DNA from: Castor canadensis
Lineage: Eukaryota; Chordata; Mammalia; Rodentia; Castoridae
Length of the DNA stretch: 64,000 bases
Direction of reading: 5' to 3'
Assembly (NCBI RefSeq): GCF_047511655.1
Contig: NC_133390.1
Location: 161,174,583 to 161,238,582, forward strand
Under the pieces are notes generated by a model. The model was not told where the DNA came from. It did not search any database and worked only from the letters and a program-made list of their open reading frames with translations. The translations under genes and the position numbers were made by a program. The first letter of the stretch is position 1. Every line of letters starts with the position of its first letter. Shown here one piece after another: positions 46,451 to 55,700 of this stretch.

Positions 46451-46979
46451 GACCCAGGCCGTCCCACGCTGCCTCCCTCTGGCCATGACCACTCAGAAGA
46501 CAGCTCTGGGCCTAGAAGCATAGGTAAAGTGGGTCAAGCCTTGCCCCATCCCAACTCTTGCCTGAAATTTCACTGTTAGAATGTCCTTCCTTTGGCTTAA
46601 TGCTCTAGCCATGGCTTTAAACAGCCTTTGCTTCACTTGGGAGAACATTCACCTGGGTTCCTGAAGGTCCATGTGGAAACCTTAAGTACTTTGGTCAAGT
46701 CACTATTCCCTCATTCCTTCCTGTACCTCAAGGCTGGAAAGGATTGTCCAACATGATCAAGCAGAAGGGGTCGAACAGACTGACTCTCCCCTGACACCAA
46801 TTGAGATCTGAGCCTCAAATGCACCCTCAGAGCTGTACAAACCTCCCTGTTTAGGTCAGCAGCTCAAGCCAGGCCACCTGGCGGCTACTAGTTATGTCAC
46901 CCTGCGACATCAGCAGGAGGCTGAACCAGTGCTCAGCTCTTCAACTGGCAAGTGGCAGTGCAGTCAGTGCTACTTACTA

Positions 46980-47130
46980 CAGGAGTCGGGAAGATATAAA
47001 ATGGATCTTGGATCTGCTGTCAGGCCTTGGGCCCTAGCCCCTCCCTAGGCTTCAGTTTCCTCCTCTGTAAACTGGGGTTCAGTGAATGAAATGGAATGAC
47101 ATGTGCCCACTTGGCATGTGACCCAGTACA
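46980..47130 (+). repeat. MIR SINE
   Basis: The text 'ctaggcttcagtttcctcct' then 'ctgtaaactggggttcagtg' is the MIR core. Confidence 0.62.
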
Positions 47131-47289
47131 TTCTAGGCCTTCAGTGGACAATGACTGTAAGTGACAGAATGCAAAACATTCTGCCAGGTGTGAGGAGCCA
47201 GCCTTACTCAGTAGGCTGAGGGCCAACTCTGTGCCCAGGGTCCTTGTAGAAATGTGACCAGCTGTGTTCCAAGCTCAGGCCTGGGGTTG

Positions 47290-47372
47290 TCCTTTCCTTC
47301 CTTCCTTCCTTTCTGAGACAGGAGCTCACTATGTGACCCAGGCTGGTTTTAAATGCACCATCCTGCGGCCCT
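47290..47372 (-). mobile_element. B1/Alu-like fragment with (CCTT)n, antisense
   Basis: A CCTT run (47290-47310) is followed by 'gagacaggagctcactatgt', 'gacccaggctggttttaaat'. This is the antisense 7SL-type signature; the rest of the element is missing. Confidence 0.6.
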
Positions 47373-48189
47373 GTGACCAGCTTGGGGACCGTTCTTTCTA
47401 ATGTACCAACAGTGCCGTTCTGAGGTGGAAGGCACTGTGTCTGGGGTGTTGAGCTCCCTTGCCAGGACAAGGTGCAGAAGTGTCAAATAGAGACCTGGAG
47501 GGTGTGGCTGGCTGAGCAAGAGCTGCATCCGGCCTTGAGGACGCAGTGGGGAACAAGAGGGACGTGGTGTTTGCTTTTACAGAGATTGTCGTCTGGTGAG
47601 GGGACAGGCACTTGATGGCTACAACGGCAGTGAGAGAGGTAGCCCGTGTCTCTGTGGTTGCTGCCACCTGGCTGGGGCCCTGCTGCCTCTCCAAAGTATG
47701 GGAAAGGGGGCCTTTCTGGCCGGGGGTGTAGAGAGCCGGTGAGTGTAGATGGGGGTCTGGGAGCACACCACGCTGGGCATGTGGGCAGAAGGCTCAGAGC
47801 CTGGAGGCCTCCATGACAGAGGTATGGTCTATTCCTACAGGCTGCCAGGCCTCCTGCACAGCTTAAGAGGAACAGATGAGAAAGCCAGTCATCAGAAGAG
47901 AGGAGTGTCCCAGACCTGGAGAGAGAGCACAGCTCAGTCCTCTGCACTGCCTGCCAGCAGAGCCAGGGGATAATGGCTTCCTCATTCCAAGAGACTGGTT
48001 GGGCCCAAGTTGAGGAAGAGAAGAGGACGTCCCTCCCCGCCCACCCTCACTGTGACCACCAGATCCCTGCATCAGATACATACACCAGACGCTAGATTGA
48101 AAGAGAGTGCCCAGGGTGGGGCTGGGGCCTCTGCAGCACAGCCAGCCTTCCCTGAGACTCTAAGGGCCACTGACATCTCAGAACTTTGT

Positions 48190-48300
48190 GTTTCTGCCCT
48201 AGCCATGCATGGAGATCACCTGGGACTTTTTACAAACCTGATTCCCAGACCTCGCCAGACTAATACTGCCACAGTCTCTGGAGAGTGGCCCAGCTCCCCA
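48190..48300. repeat. MER5A-like DNA transposon remnant
   Basis: The text 'ggagatcacctgggactttt', 'acaaacctgattcccagacc' and 'tcgccagacta' follows the MER5A core. Confidence 0.55.
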
Positions 48301-48589
48301 AGTCACCCAGGGCTGGCCAAGCCCATGTCAGTTCTCAAAGCCTTAAAAGAGACATTTGGTGGGGAGGGGAAGTGAGGAGGCTCAGACTGGGGCAGGAACT
48401 TGAAGCCCACATGGGGAGGTGATGGCATAGCCAGTCCTGGAACCTGAACCTGGGCCACCTTCTCCCTTTACAAACCAGAGCCTGGGCAGGCAATGCCCCT
48501 GGTATTCCTTTTAGTAAGGCTGGAACCCAGCACAGTCAGGGCCACCACAGTGGCGGGCCAGGAACCTCGGTGGCGATTAGTGAGGCTGT

Positions 48590-48830
48590 AAGTCTTTCTC
48601 TTTATCCAAATCTTGGGCAGTAATTTAGGGAATTTAATTAAAGGGAGAGAAATGGGGACACCTCGGGCTCCCTGCCTCCTGTTATAATGAATGAAATATA
48701 CCGGGCTGTAAAAGGAAATGCTGTCTGAGACGCAGCTCTGATGTTTTATTGCCAAGTTTTATTCGCTGATGTAAACGTAATCACTGGAAACCGGAGCTCT
48801 ATTAATGCACATATTTTCCCACATCCGGGG
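48590..48830. other. Unique AT-rich/CpG-bearing block, candidate conserved enhancer
   Basis: The stretch 'ggaatttaattaaagggaga', 'tgttttattgccaagtttta', 'ttcgctgatgtaaacgtaat' and 'gagctctattaatgcacata' is repeat-free. It combines homeodomain/POU/forkhead-like cores with CpGs that mammalian DNA usually loses. It lies about 4.5 kb upstream of the VSTM2L start. Confidence 0.38.
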
Positions 48831-48949
48831 CCCCGCCTGCCCCCCTCCTTCCCTCTGGGCTGGTTCACCCACCTTCCAGGGTCAGCCCTGGTGCTTTCTG
48901 GACATATCTGCACCAAGTCTGGATTCCCCTGCCGGTTTCACACCCTCCT

Positions 48950-49400
48950 GTGGCAGATAAGACTTTAATAGAATTCCATTGCTCCTCAGAGCTCAGTAAT
49001 GCATTCTGGAAATTAGGCAGCTCCATACTAAAGCCATTGTTCCCCCTTACAAATGGGCTTCCTGGAAGCCAGTGACTGTGGGGTCTCGATAAGCTCCCAT
49101 GAAGCCTTGCTCCCATGTTATTGGTGTGTTAAAAGGTGCGGCTCTGGGCTCACATTGCTCATTGTTAGGGTCTGATACATTGAAGTAGTTTCTCCATGAA
49201 TCAGGCAGCTCAGGTATTTCCCCCCTCTCGACAATGATAGATGAGCGAAAGGAAGCCATTTAGACGATGCTCTATAGGGTCCCGGCCCACACGGTGAATG
49301 ATTTCCAATGCCTGGTTTAATTTATTTTAAAATGAAATTTGTTATTGATTCTGGATTAAAAGGACAAATCTTATGGCTGTTACACTGACAGAACCACAGT
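48950..49400. other. Unique block, candidate conserved enhancer
   Basis: A second repeat-free stretch lies 0.1 kb from the previous block: 'agactttaatagaattccat', 'ctccatgaatcaggcagctc', 'gatagatgagcgaaaggaag' and 'ggtttaatttattttaaaat'. Together the two form a block of about 0.8 kb without recognised repeats in otherwise repeat-filled DNA. Confidence 0.38.
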
Positions 49401-49844
49401 GTTCAAGTGACACCTTGCAAGGAGGGAAGGGAGGGTGGCCTCCCAGAGTCAAAGGGAGGGCAGGGACTCTGCAGGGGGCTTGGCTCAGAGGGGAGGGGCA
49501 GGGCAGGACCCCCTGCTTGGGGCCAATTTAAAATGATCATCTTTCCCAGCCCAAGTGCATGGCACAATGTTCTTCATGTAAGGGAAACAGCAGTGATATT
49601 TGCCTCACGCAGCCACGTGACTGCTGGATGCTTGTTTAGATACCTCCAGGGATGAGAGCATTCTCAGAGTGAAATGAGTTGTTAGTCCCCACCCTAGAGA
49701 ATCCCAGAGTCTTCCTGGGATAGCCCATGGTTACCTTCTGCCTCCACTACACTCAGTTTCCACAGTGTCTGCGGTTTGCATTTGGATTAGTGAAGCAGAC
49801 AAGAGACAACGACACAGGGAAGGAGTATGGTGACATCTGTCCTT

Positions 49845-50045
49845 TCACACCTGGCTCTGCCCTGCCTCACTCTGCAAACTTGTGCAGGTGACTTCATCTT
49901 TCTGAGCTCCAGTTTTCTCATCTGTAGAAGAAGGAAAGTATTAATACTGGCCTCAGGGGGATTGGGGTGAATTACATGGGATCATGGGTGTGAATGCACT
50001 TTGTAAACTGTAAGGTGCAGTTTAAGTAGATGCTGCAAGAAATAC
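49845..50045 (+). repeat. MIR SINE
   Basis: The text 'gcaggtgacttcatctttct', 'gagctccagttttctcatct' and 'gaatgcactttgtaaactgt' follows sense MIR in order. Confidence 0.72.
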
Positions 50046-50074
50046 AAATGGGATAGTCAGAGACCCCTGAAATG

Positions 50075-50190
50075 GGAGACAGAGGACCTGGACCTAGTTC
50101 TGGCATTGTTGGCTGTGTGACTCTAAGGAAGTCACTGACCTTCTCTGGGTTTCACTTTCCTAAGCTCAAAGAGGGTAGATTGAATTGTTG
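50075..50190 (+). repeat. MIR SINE
   Basis: The text 'ggctgtgtgactctaaggaa', 'gtcactgaccttctctgggt' and 'ttcactttcctaagctcaaa' matches MIR. A further MIR piece (50200-50300) lies next to it and is interrupted by the SINE at 50309. Confidence 0.65.
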
Positions 50191-50308
50191 GTGCTTAGGT
50201 CTTGTGCCTCAGAGCACAGGTTCTGGATCCTAAAGTATCACTGCCTTGCTTTGGGTAGACAGTTAACCTCCCTCAGCCTGTTTCCTAATCTGTAGGTAAC
50301 AACAACAG

Positions 50309-50397
50309 CAAGGGGCTGATGGAGTAGCTCAAGTGGTAGAGTGCCTGCCTAGCACTTGAGTTCAAATCCTAGTACTGCCAAAAACCAAACCAAAACA
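50309..50397 (+). mobile_element. ID-like SINE monomer
   Basis: The sequence 'ggggctgatggagtagctca', 'agtggtagagtgcctgccta' and 'gagttcaaatcctagtactg' ends in a CCAAA-rich tail. Confidence 0.85.
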
Positions 50398-50399
50398 AT

Positions 50400-50640
50400 A
50401 ACCAACATGGATCATGTATTTCCTATGAGCAGACACTTTTCTAAGTGTTTTCCATGTAGCAACTATTTAATGCTCACAATACCTTATGAAGGAGGCATTA
50501 TTAGCCTTATTTCAAAGATGAGGAAATTGAGACACAGAAAAGCCAAACAACTCATCTAAGTATCTTAGCTAGCAAGTGGCGGCATTTAAAACTCAGACTG
50601 CAGCCTAGAGCCCACACTTAAACCTCAACACCCTACCCTA
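50400..50640 (-). repeat. MIR SINE, antisense
   Basis: The text 'ttatttcaaagatgaggaaa', 'ttgagacacagaaaagccaa' and 'aaaactcagactgcagcc' is in antisense order. Confidence 0.66.
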
Positions 50641-51244
50641 TAAGGCCTAATTGTTCTGAGGATGAAGTGGGATAATTAAGGTTTTCAGCACGGTGCTGGA
50701 TACACAGCAATGAAACAGAGGCCTGGGAACAGGGGAAGGCAAAGGCATTTCTTCTGTGGAGGACTCAGCTGGACCTTGGCTAGTGGGGGCTCAGCTAGTA
50801 GAGAGGGGGAGGTGTGCATGCATAGGCGAGGCAACAGGAAGGACAAGGACATAGTGAAGATAGGGCGGATTCCAGGAGGGAGTGACTGAGCACAGGGTAT
50901 GAGCAGGAGGTGAGGTCAAGACCTTGGATAAGAACCAGAGAAGTCAAGATTCTCAAACAAGCATAGCTACCAGAACCCTCACATCTGAGCAGAGCCTGTT
51001 CAATGTCATATAATCCCTAGAGGTCTGTCCTTGAAGGGGTCTTAAAAGTTATGAGGTTAAACCTTGTTCCAGACGGTGGGGAGAAAAATTTCTGAAGGTC
51101 ATTGACAGAGTGTCAGTGTGCTGCCATCACCCCGACTGCCTGCTTCTTCAGCCTCCAAGCAGTGTCTTGTTTACTCCCTTCTCTTCTAATCTCTTGCTCC
51201 TTGTCCCCTCCCTCCGATATGTGGGTAAAGAAGAGAAAACCCCA

Positions 51245-51420
51245 CTTTGAGCCCCGATTCTGTCACCATAGTGTCATGGAGAGGCCAAAGACTGGAGTTG
51301 GAAGAGTCCTGGGTTTCAGTCTTGGCACTGCTGAGTAATCTCAAAGATTCTCAGGTACCTCATCTTTCTAATGGGAGTGAGAGTGTCCATTTTGTTGGGA
51401 GAGAGGTTCGAGTAAATTAA
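51245..51420 (+). repeat. MIR SINE
   Basis: The text 'tttgagccccgattctgtca' ... 'tgagtaatctcaaagattct' ... 'catctttctaatgggagtga' fits sense MIR. Confidence 0.5.
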
Positions 51421-51553
51421 TGAATTAACAAACACTTTTGTAGAGTCCAGGGCGCATTACCATACCAAGATAACCTAAATACCATTTCTGTGTGGGATAA
51501 AAAAGAAGAGAATCAATAATTGTGGTCCAGGAAGAGGAAGAAGCAATGGTGGG

Positions 51554-51574
51554 GATCTTGTCCGTGGTGCTTAA
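51554..51574 (-). promoter_or_regulatory. RE1/NRSE-like site 1 (REST)
   Basis: The plus-strand core TTGTCCGTGGTGCTTAA is the reverse complement of the RE1 form, whose plus-strand core here would be CTGTCCRTGGTGCTGAA. I count 16 of 21 matching positions; most mismatches are in the left edge. REST binds RE1 to silence neuronal genes in non-neuronal cells. Confidence 0.55.
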
Positions 51575-51600
51575 GGAAGTGCCTTTGCCGAGGGGGTGGT

Positions 51601-51621
51601 GGGGCTGTCCGTGGTGCTGAA
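51601..51621 (-). promoter_or_regulatory. RE1/NRSE site 2 (REST), near-perfect
   Basis: The plus strand reads GGGGCTGTCC then GTGGTGCTGAA, matching the classic RE1 at 20 of 21 positions (third base G instead of C). Both half sites and their spacing are canonical. It is about 1.6 kb upstream of the VSTM2L ATG. Confidence 0.85.
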
Positions 51622-51698
51622 ATAGTGTTTGTTAGCGTGCGACACGGGGAGGAGAGGTCGTTAGTTTTGAGGGAACTGGATTATTGTTGGAGATCACA

Positions 51699-51719
51699 GG
51701 CCTTATACATGGTGCTGTG
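51699..51719 (-). promoter_or_regulatory. Degenerate RE1-like site 3
   Basis: The half site CATGGTGCTG is intact, and 15 of 21 positions match overall. It is probably weak alone, but it has the same orientation as the others and lies 98 bp (about two repeat periods) from site 2. Confidence 0.4.
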
Positions 51720-51880
51720 CACTATAATATTGGAAAGAGGGGGATGCAAAGACAGGACAAAGACAGCGAGAGGGGAGCATGTCCCTCTGGCTCCAACCTT
51801 GTTCCCAAACTTTGGGCAATGTGCACAGTGCTGTAGTCTGGAGCGGGCTTTCTCCGTTTGGCGAGGGTAGGGAGTCAGGA

Positions 51881-51901
51881 GGATCTGTCCATGGTGCTGA
51901 A
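51881..51901 (-). promoter_or_regulatory. RE1/NRSE site 4 (REST), strong
   Basis: The plus strand reads GGATCTGTCC then ATGGTGCTGAA, 19 of 21 positions matching RE1. Both half sites are intact; only the CG at positions 3-4 is changed. Confidence 0.82.
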
Positions 51902-51922
51902 CCATCACACTGATCCAACTGA

Positions 51923-51943
51923 GGTGCTGCCTGTGGTGGTGAA
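51923..51943 (-). promoter_or_regulatory. RE1-like site 5
   Basis: The plus strand reads GGTGCTGCCT then GTGGTGGTGAA, 17 of 21 positions matching. It lies 42 bp from site 4, in the same orientation. Confidence 0.5.
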
Positions 51944-52759
51944 ATGATGGGTGTCGGGGTTGTCACTGTCCTCTGTGATGGCGAGACAGCCGTGGACCAG
52001 GGCTGAGGAAGGACAAGGGCAAGAACAGGAAGGACCCTGCCCAGGAGTTGGGGGCCTTTCCCAGACCTGCCGAGGGACCTTGAACCTTTCTGATTTAAGG
52101 CGATTTCTCATCTTTTCAATGGGTCACAAGTCAGTCCTATCTTTACTGAGGGTCGGTCCCAACAGCCCCGGTAAAAGGGTCAGGGAAGGACTGGAAAGAT
52201 TGGATTCCTGCTGTTGGGAATGTGATGGCTCCATATCTTCCTCCAACACAGACACACACCCCGGCTAGCCTCATCGGTCCAGGGGAGGGAGCCTTACCGT
52301 CCAGAAGGGGGCGATCCAGTTCACTGTGCAGAGCCCAACATCTCTAAGCTAAGAGGAGCCCCACCAGCCGGCTCCCTCACTCCCATTATGTGGACGCGAA
52401 AACCGAGACCCAGAGGGGCGAACAACAACAACAATAACGATTGGGGCGGCACTGCGCTCGGCGCTTCTTTTGCCATCTCAGATGACACCTTGAGGTGCAT
52501 TTAGGGGTAGACACCGGACACGATCACGCAGGGAGTCAAAGGCTACAGCAGAGCCAGGACCAGCTCTCCTGGTCTCAGCCCAGGTTCCCACCCGACCTCA
52601 CCCGCGCCACCTCCACCTGTCCCCCTCACCCGGGCGCCATCCTACTACAAAGTTGGAGTCCCTCAGAGCGCGCGGGGTCTGGAGCAGGTAGAATGGGCTT
52701 TCTCCTTATTCCTGCCGGGTGGTGTTACTGCTTTGGAAGCCAATTGTAACATGCTTTGC

Positions 52760-53480
52760 GGAAACCAAGTCCGGGGGGTCGACCTGCTCCGCCCCAGCCC
52801 GCGCCCACCCCCGCTCTGGGGCAGGGGAGAGTTGCGAGTACCGCTTTAAAAATCCCAGCCTGGGCAAAACTTTGATGATAAATCAAGCGGCAGATCCCTC
52901 CGCCGCCACCTCCTCCGGGCGGGGGGAGGGAGTGGGAGGGAGGGGTGCGGCGGCCGCGCCGAGCGGAGTGGCCTTCCGCGGAAGGGAAGAGTCCCGCAGT
53001 CGGAGGCGGCCGGCTGGGCGTGCGCTCGCTACCCGCAGCCAGGGCTGGGCCGGAGCCGGGCGAGGGCTGGGAGTGGTGCCGGGCCGGGCCAGCGGGCGAG
53101 GGGCAGCGCCCGGAGCCGGGCAGCAGGCCGCACAGGGCAGACGACGGCGGGCGAGGGGTCTGCGGGCTCCTGAGCCCCGATGTGAGGCGGCGGCGCCCCC
53201 GGCCCGAGCGCGCACTATGGGGGCCCCGCTCGCAGTGGCGCTGGGCGCCCTCCACTACCTGGCACTTTTCCTGCAACTCGGCGGCGCCACGCGGCCCGCC
53301 GGCCACACGCCGTGGGACAACCACGTCTCCGGCCACGGTGAGTTCGGTCGCCACCCCCACGGACTTCCCCACCAAACCCCACCCCAGCTGCGCCGCTCCA
53401 ACTTAGCCACCCGGGGCTCGAACCTGCGCTGGCCATGGCGGGAGCCCCGGGGCGCCCCCTGCTGGGTTTGTGGACCCACC
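52760..53480. promoter_or_regulatory. VSTM2L: VSTM2L CpG island and promoter region
   Basis: CpG dinucleotides are dense here ('gcggcggccgcgccgagcgg', 'ggaggcggccggctgggcgt') and extremely sparse in the flanks. Sp1-like GGGCGG and GGGAGG boxes occur at 52917-52945. A TATA-like TTTAAAAAT at 52845-52853 could place a start site near 52,880, giving a 5' UTR of roughly 330 bases. The start site is inferred, not shown. Confidence 0.85.
53217..53337 (+). CDS. VSTM2L: VSTM2L coding exon 1 (V-set and transmembrane domain-containing 2-like)
   Basis: This exon encodes MGAPLAVALGALHYLALFLQ, LGGATRPAGH and TPWDNHVSGH, plus the first base of a split codon. It matches the human VSTM2L N-terminus as I remember it (APWDN there, TPWDN here). 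The hydrophobic stretch up to about residue 24 (LGGA) is a signal peptide, consistent with a secreted single-Ig-V protein that has been reported to antagonise humanin and to be brain-enriched. The start codon has A at -3 and G at +4. The donor is GTGAGT at 53338, phase 1. The Ig-V exons (expected to begin with residues like LFTETPHDM) are not in the window. Confidence 0.95.
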
Positions 53481-53554
53481 CTGGCACCCTGGCCAACCCT
53501 GTGGAGGAGGGGGCACCCGAGCACACCCTCACTCCTGCTCTTGGTGAGAAGTCC

Positions 53555-53555
<1 letters not shown>

Positions 53556-53595
<40 letters not shown>
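53556..53595. repeat. (CA)n microsatellite
   Basis: This is a perfect dinucleotide run of about 40 bp, 220 bp inside VSTM2L intron 1. It is likely polymorphic. Confidence 0.97.
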
Positions 53596-53599
<4 letters not shown>

Positions 53600-54664
53600 A
53601 AGGATACACACACCTCCACGACCAAACATATCTACAGCTACTGACACACTCAGACCCACAGTCACTGCCTTCTGACCCTCACAACTCCTACCCTCACACA
53701 TCACACACCTTCTCAGAGCCCCCTCCTCGCTCCTAAATACTTACACTGCGCCTACTACACACATACATCAGGCACTGCGCTGGTGGGCTCCCCCTGCCAT
53801 CTGGCACCCAGGCACACATGCTTTGCCACAACTCTTGCCTGTCTGCCTGCAGACACACGGACACGCGCGTACACTTTGCTCACCCACTCCTATCTGCCTT
53901 TCCTCTTGGTGGTTTAAACCCAGAGCTGTTCTTGTCCCCTCCCTCTCCATCCTGCCCCTTATAACTGAGAATGGGTCTGGATGGTAGCCTCCCTGCCAGG
54001 TGGGTGGCATCTTAGGGATGAGAGCATCGTGGGGGCCCCTGGAAGACACTGGAATAGTTGAGGTTGCTGTTTCCAGCCAGAGGCGGGGAGCAGAAAGAAA
54101 TACCCCAGGCTTTGTCTGTCCCTGGAGGTGTGCAGGAAGCCCTTGCATCCTGCCGTAAGACACCCTCATCTCATCCTTGGCCCCAGAGGACTGAAATGTG
54201 GGAAACCTCAACTCCAGCCATTGTAGGAGCGGGGAGCAAGCAAGTGTTCCCGGCAAGCTTGCCCAAGTGTCAGAAGCTCCTTCTCACCCCAGAGGAGCCC
54301 AAGTTGGCAGCAGAGTTGGGTGGCATGAGGCGAGCAGCTCTGGGGCTTCCCTGCTCCCATGTGAGCCAGGCTCTGGTATGGGGCAAGGGACAAATGAAAG
54401 CAGAAGAGATCTGATTCCATCCATGTATCCCTTCCCCACATGGAGCCTGCAGCACCAATGCCCCACACTGTGTGCCCAGGGCTGGGGGAGGCTTGCACAA
54501 AGGGCAGGAAACAGAGTGACTGATTCTGATGGGAGTGAGTGAGGGGTGTGTGTATGGGGAAAGATACATGTTGGGGTGGGACCCATGAGTGTGATTGCTC
54601 TGAGGAGGGGGCTTCCAAAGACACTCTCAGGGTCTCTGCACCCATCTGCCTCACCATGTTTGAT

Positions 54665-54845
54665 AGCAGCCGCTCTGTGTATCACCTTTCATATCCCTTA
54701 CCTAGTTCTAGCAACCTGGAACGAGCTGTGTTAAAGAGGGTTAGGGTTATTTTGATCCTCAACTTACAGATGGGGAAACCAAGGCTCAGAGAGGTGAAGA
54801 GAGATGCCAAGGTCACATAGTGAGAGAGTGGCTGAGCCAGGACGG
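54665..54845 (-). repeat. MIR SINE, antisense
   Basis: The text 'cttacagatggggaaaccaa', 'ggctcagagaggtgaagaga' and 'ccaaggtcacatagtgagag' is clear antisense MIR. Confidence 0.72.
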
Positions 54846-55152
54846 ACCCCACAATCTGTCGGGCAAAGACTTGAGTTTTCTTCAGGACTTTTGGATTCCC
54901 TCTTGTTCAAGGGAAACTGGGAATTCCTCCTTCCCTCCCCTCTTTGTGACTCAGTTCCTTGGCACAATTGGAACTTATACTAGGAGGCTTTTTCAAGGAA
55001 GGACTCTGCTGAATTTGTGGTCCTGAGAGGTATAAGCAAGAAGCCCTGAGGTTTACGGTCATCCTGTCCCTGGGCCAACAGACCCTAAGGGATTTAAAAT
55101 TCCAGTCTGTCATTCCCAAGGAAGCATGCTCTGCCCTTTGTGTGACAGTCTC

Positions 55153-55172
55153 TGCCTGCCCCCTGGTGCCAG
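55153..55172 (-). promoter_or_regulatory. CTCF-like motif
   Basis: The minus strand reads CTGGCACCAGGGGGCAGGCA, close to the CTCF core (CCASYAGRKGGCRS). It lies 1.8 kb inside VSTM2L intron 1. This is a motif match by eye only. Confidence 0.4.
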
Positions 55173-55489
55173 GTATGCTGAGGGGCACAGCTCCACCCCC
55201 GAACTGCACCCTGGAAGGTCCTGCTAAGGCCCAGGGTGGAAAGGGACAGCACTGGCTGCTGGGGATTCTGACTTCTCTCCTGACCTCTGTGTGTCTCTGA
55301 GCAAGTGAGTCACCACTCCACTCTGGGGCTACCCCTCTGTCCCTCAAGAAATGAGGAGGCCAGTCGACTCTGCAGGGGCAGGGCTCCCTTCCCCCCTGAC
55401 ATTGCCAGGTTCAAAGTCACCAAGTAGTGGATGCCGAGGAGCCCCACAGCTGCCCCTGCGCCGGACCAACCACCCGCCGCCACAGGAAG

Positions 55490-55700
55490 GGTTTGGAGCC
55501 GCTTAATCACAAAAAGAAACTGTTATTAATGATAGTGAGACGCGGCGAGTAAGTGGGTCATGTCTAATAAGCCATTTGTGTTCCGGAGGAGAATACCAAT
55601 TTGATAAAAGCTGTGTGTGCTGAAAAAGCTTCAAAATTGCTGTTTAGCAGATTGGAGTCTGATCGTTCCATTATTCCCGGTCTCCATGTGTTCTCAGCTG
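55490..55700. other. Unique block, candidate conserved enhancer in VSTM2L intron 1
   Basis: The stretch 'ggagccgcttaatcacaaaa', 'ctgttattaatgatagtgag', 'cgcggcgagtaagtgggtca' and 'gaataccaatttgataaaag' is repeat-free. It mixes retained CpGs with TAAT-rich sites. Confidence 0.38.

Larger units (their letters stand above)
30246..51480. other. Intergenic region between CTNNBL1 and VSTM2L
   Basis: No protein-coding exon, RNA gene or processed pseudogene could be supported here. The region is a mix of MIR, L2, L1M, MER5 and SINE copies (listed separately) with several unique blocks that look like regulatory DNA. Some open frames exceed 120 codons, on both strands, but lack recognisable domains and overlap repeats or GC-rich text. 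Confidence 0.75.
51481..51960. repeat. Degenerate tandem array (about 42-49 bp unit) carrying the RE1 sites
   Basis: Aligned units include tggtggggatcttgtccgtg (51547 on) and tggtggggctgtccgtggtg (51597 on). Site starts at 51554, 51601, 51699, 51881 and 51923 are 47, 98, 182 and 42 bp apart, near multiples of 42-49. A decayed unit may sit near 51648 (12 of 21 RE1 positions). I infer an old minisatellite-like expansion; the intermediate units are unclear. Confidence 0.4.

Noticed and set aside
52725..53375. 216-codon minus-strand open frame over the VSTM2L CpG island
   Set aside because: GC-rich DNA lacks stop codons. The peptide is low-complexity P/R/G/A-rich and antisense to a well-supported exon and promoter.
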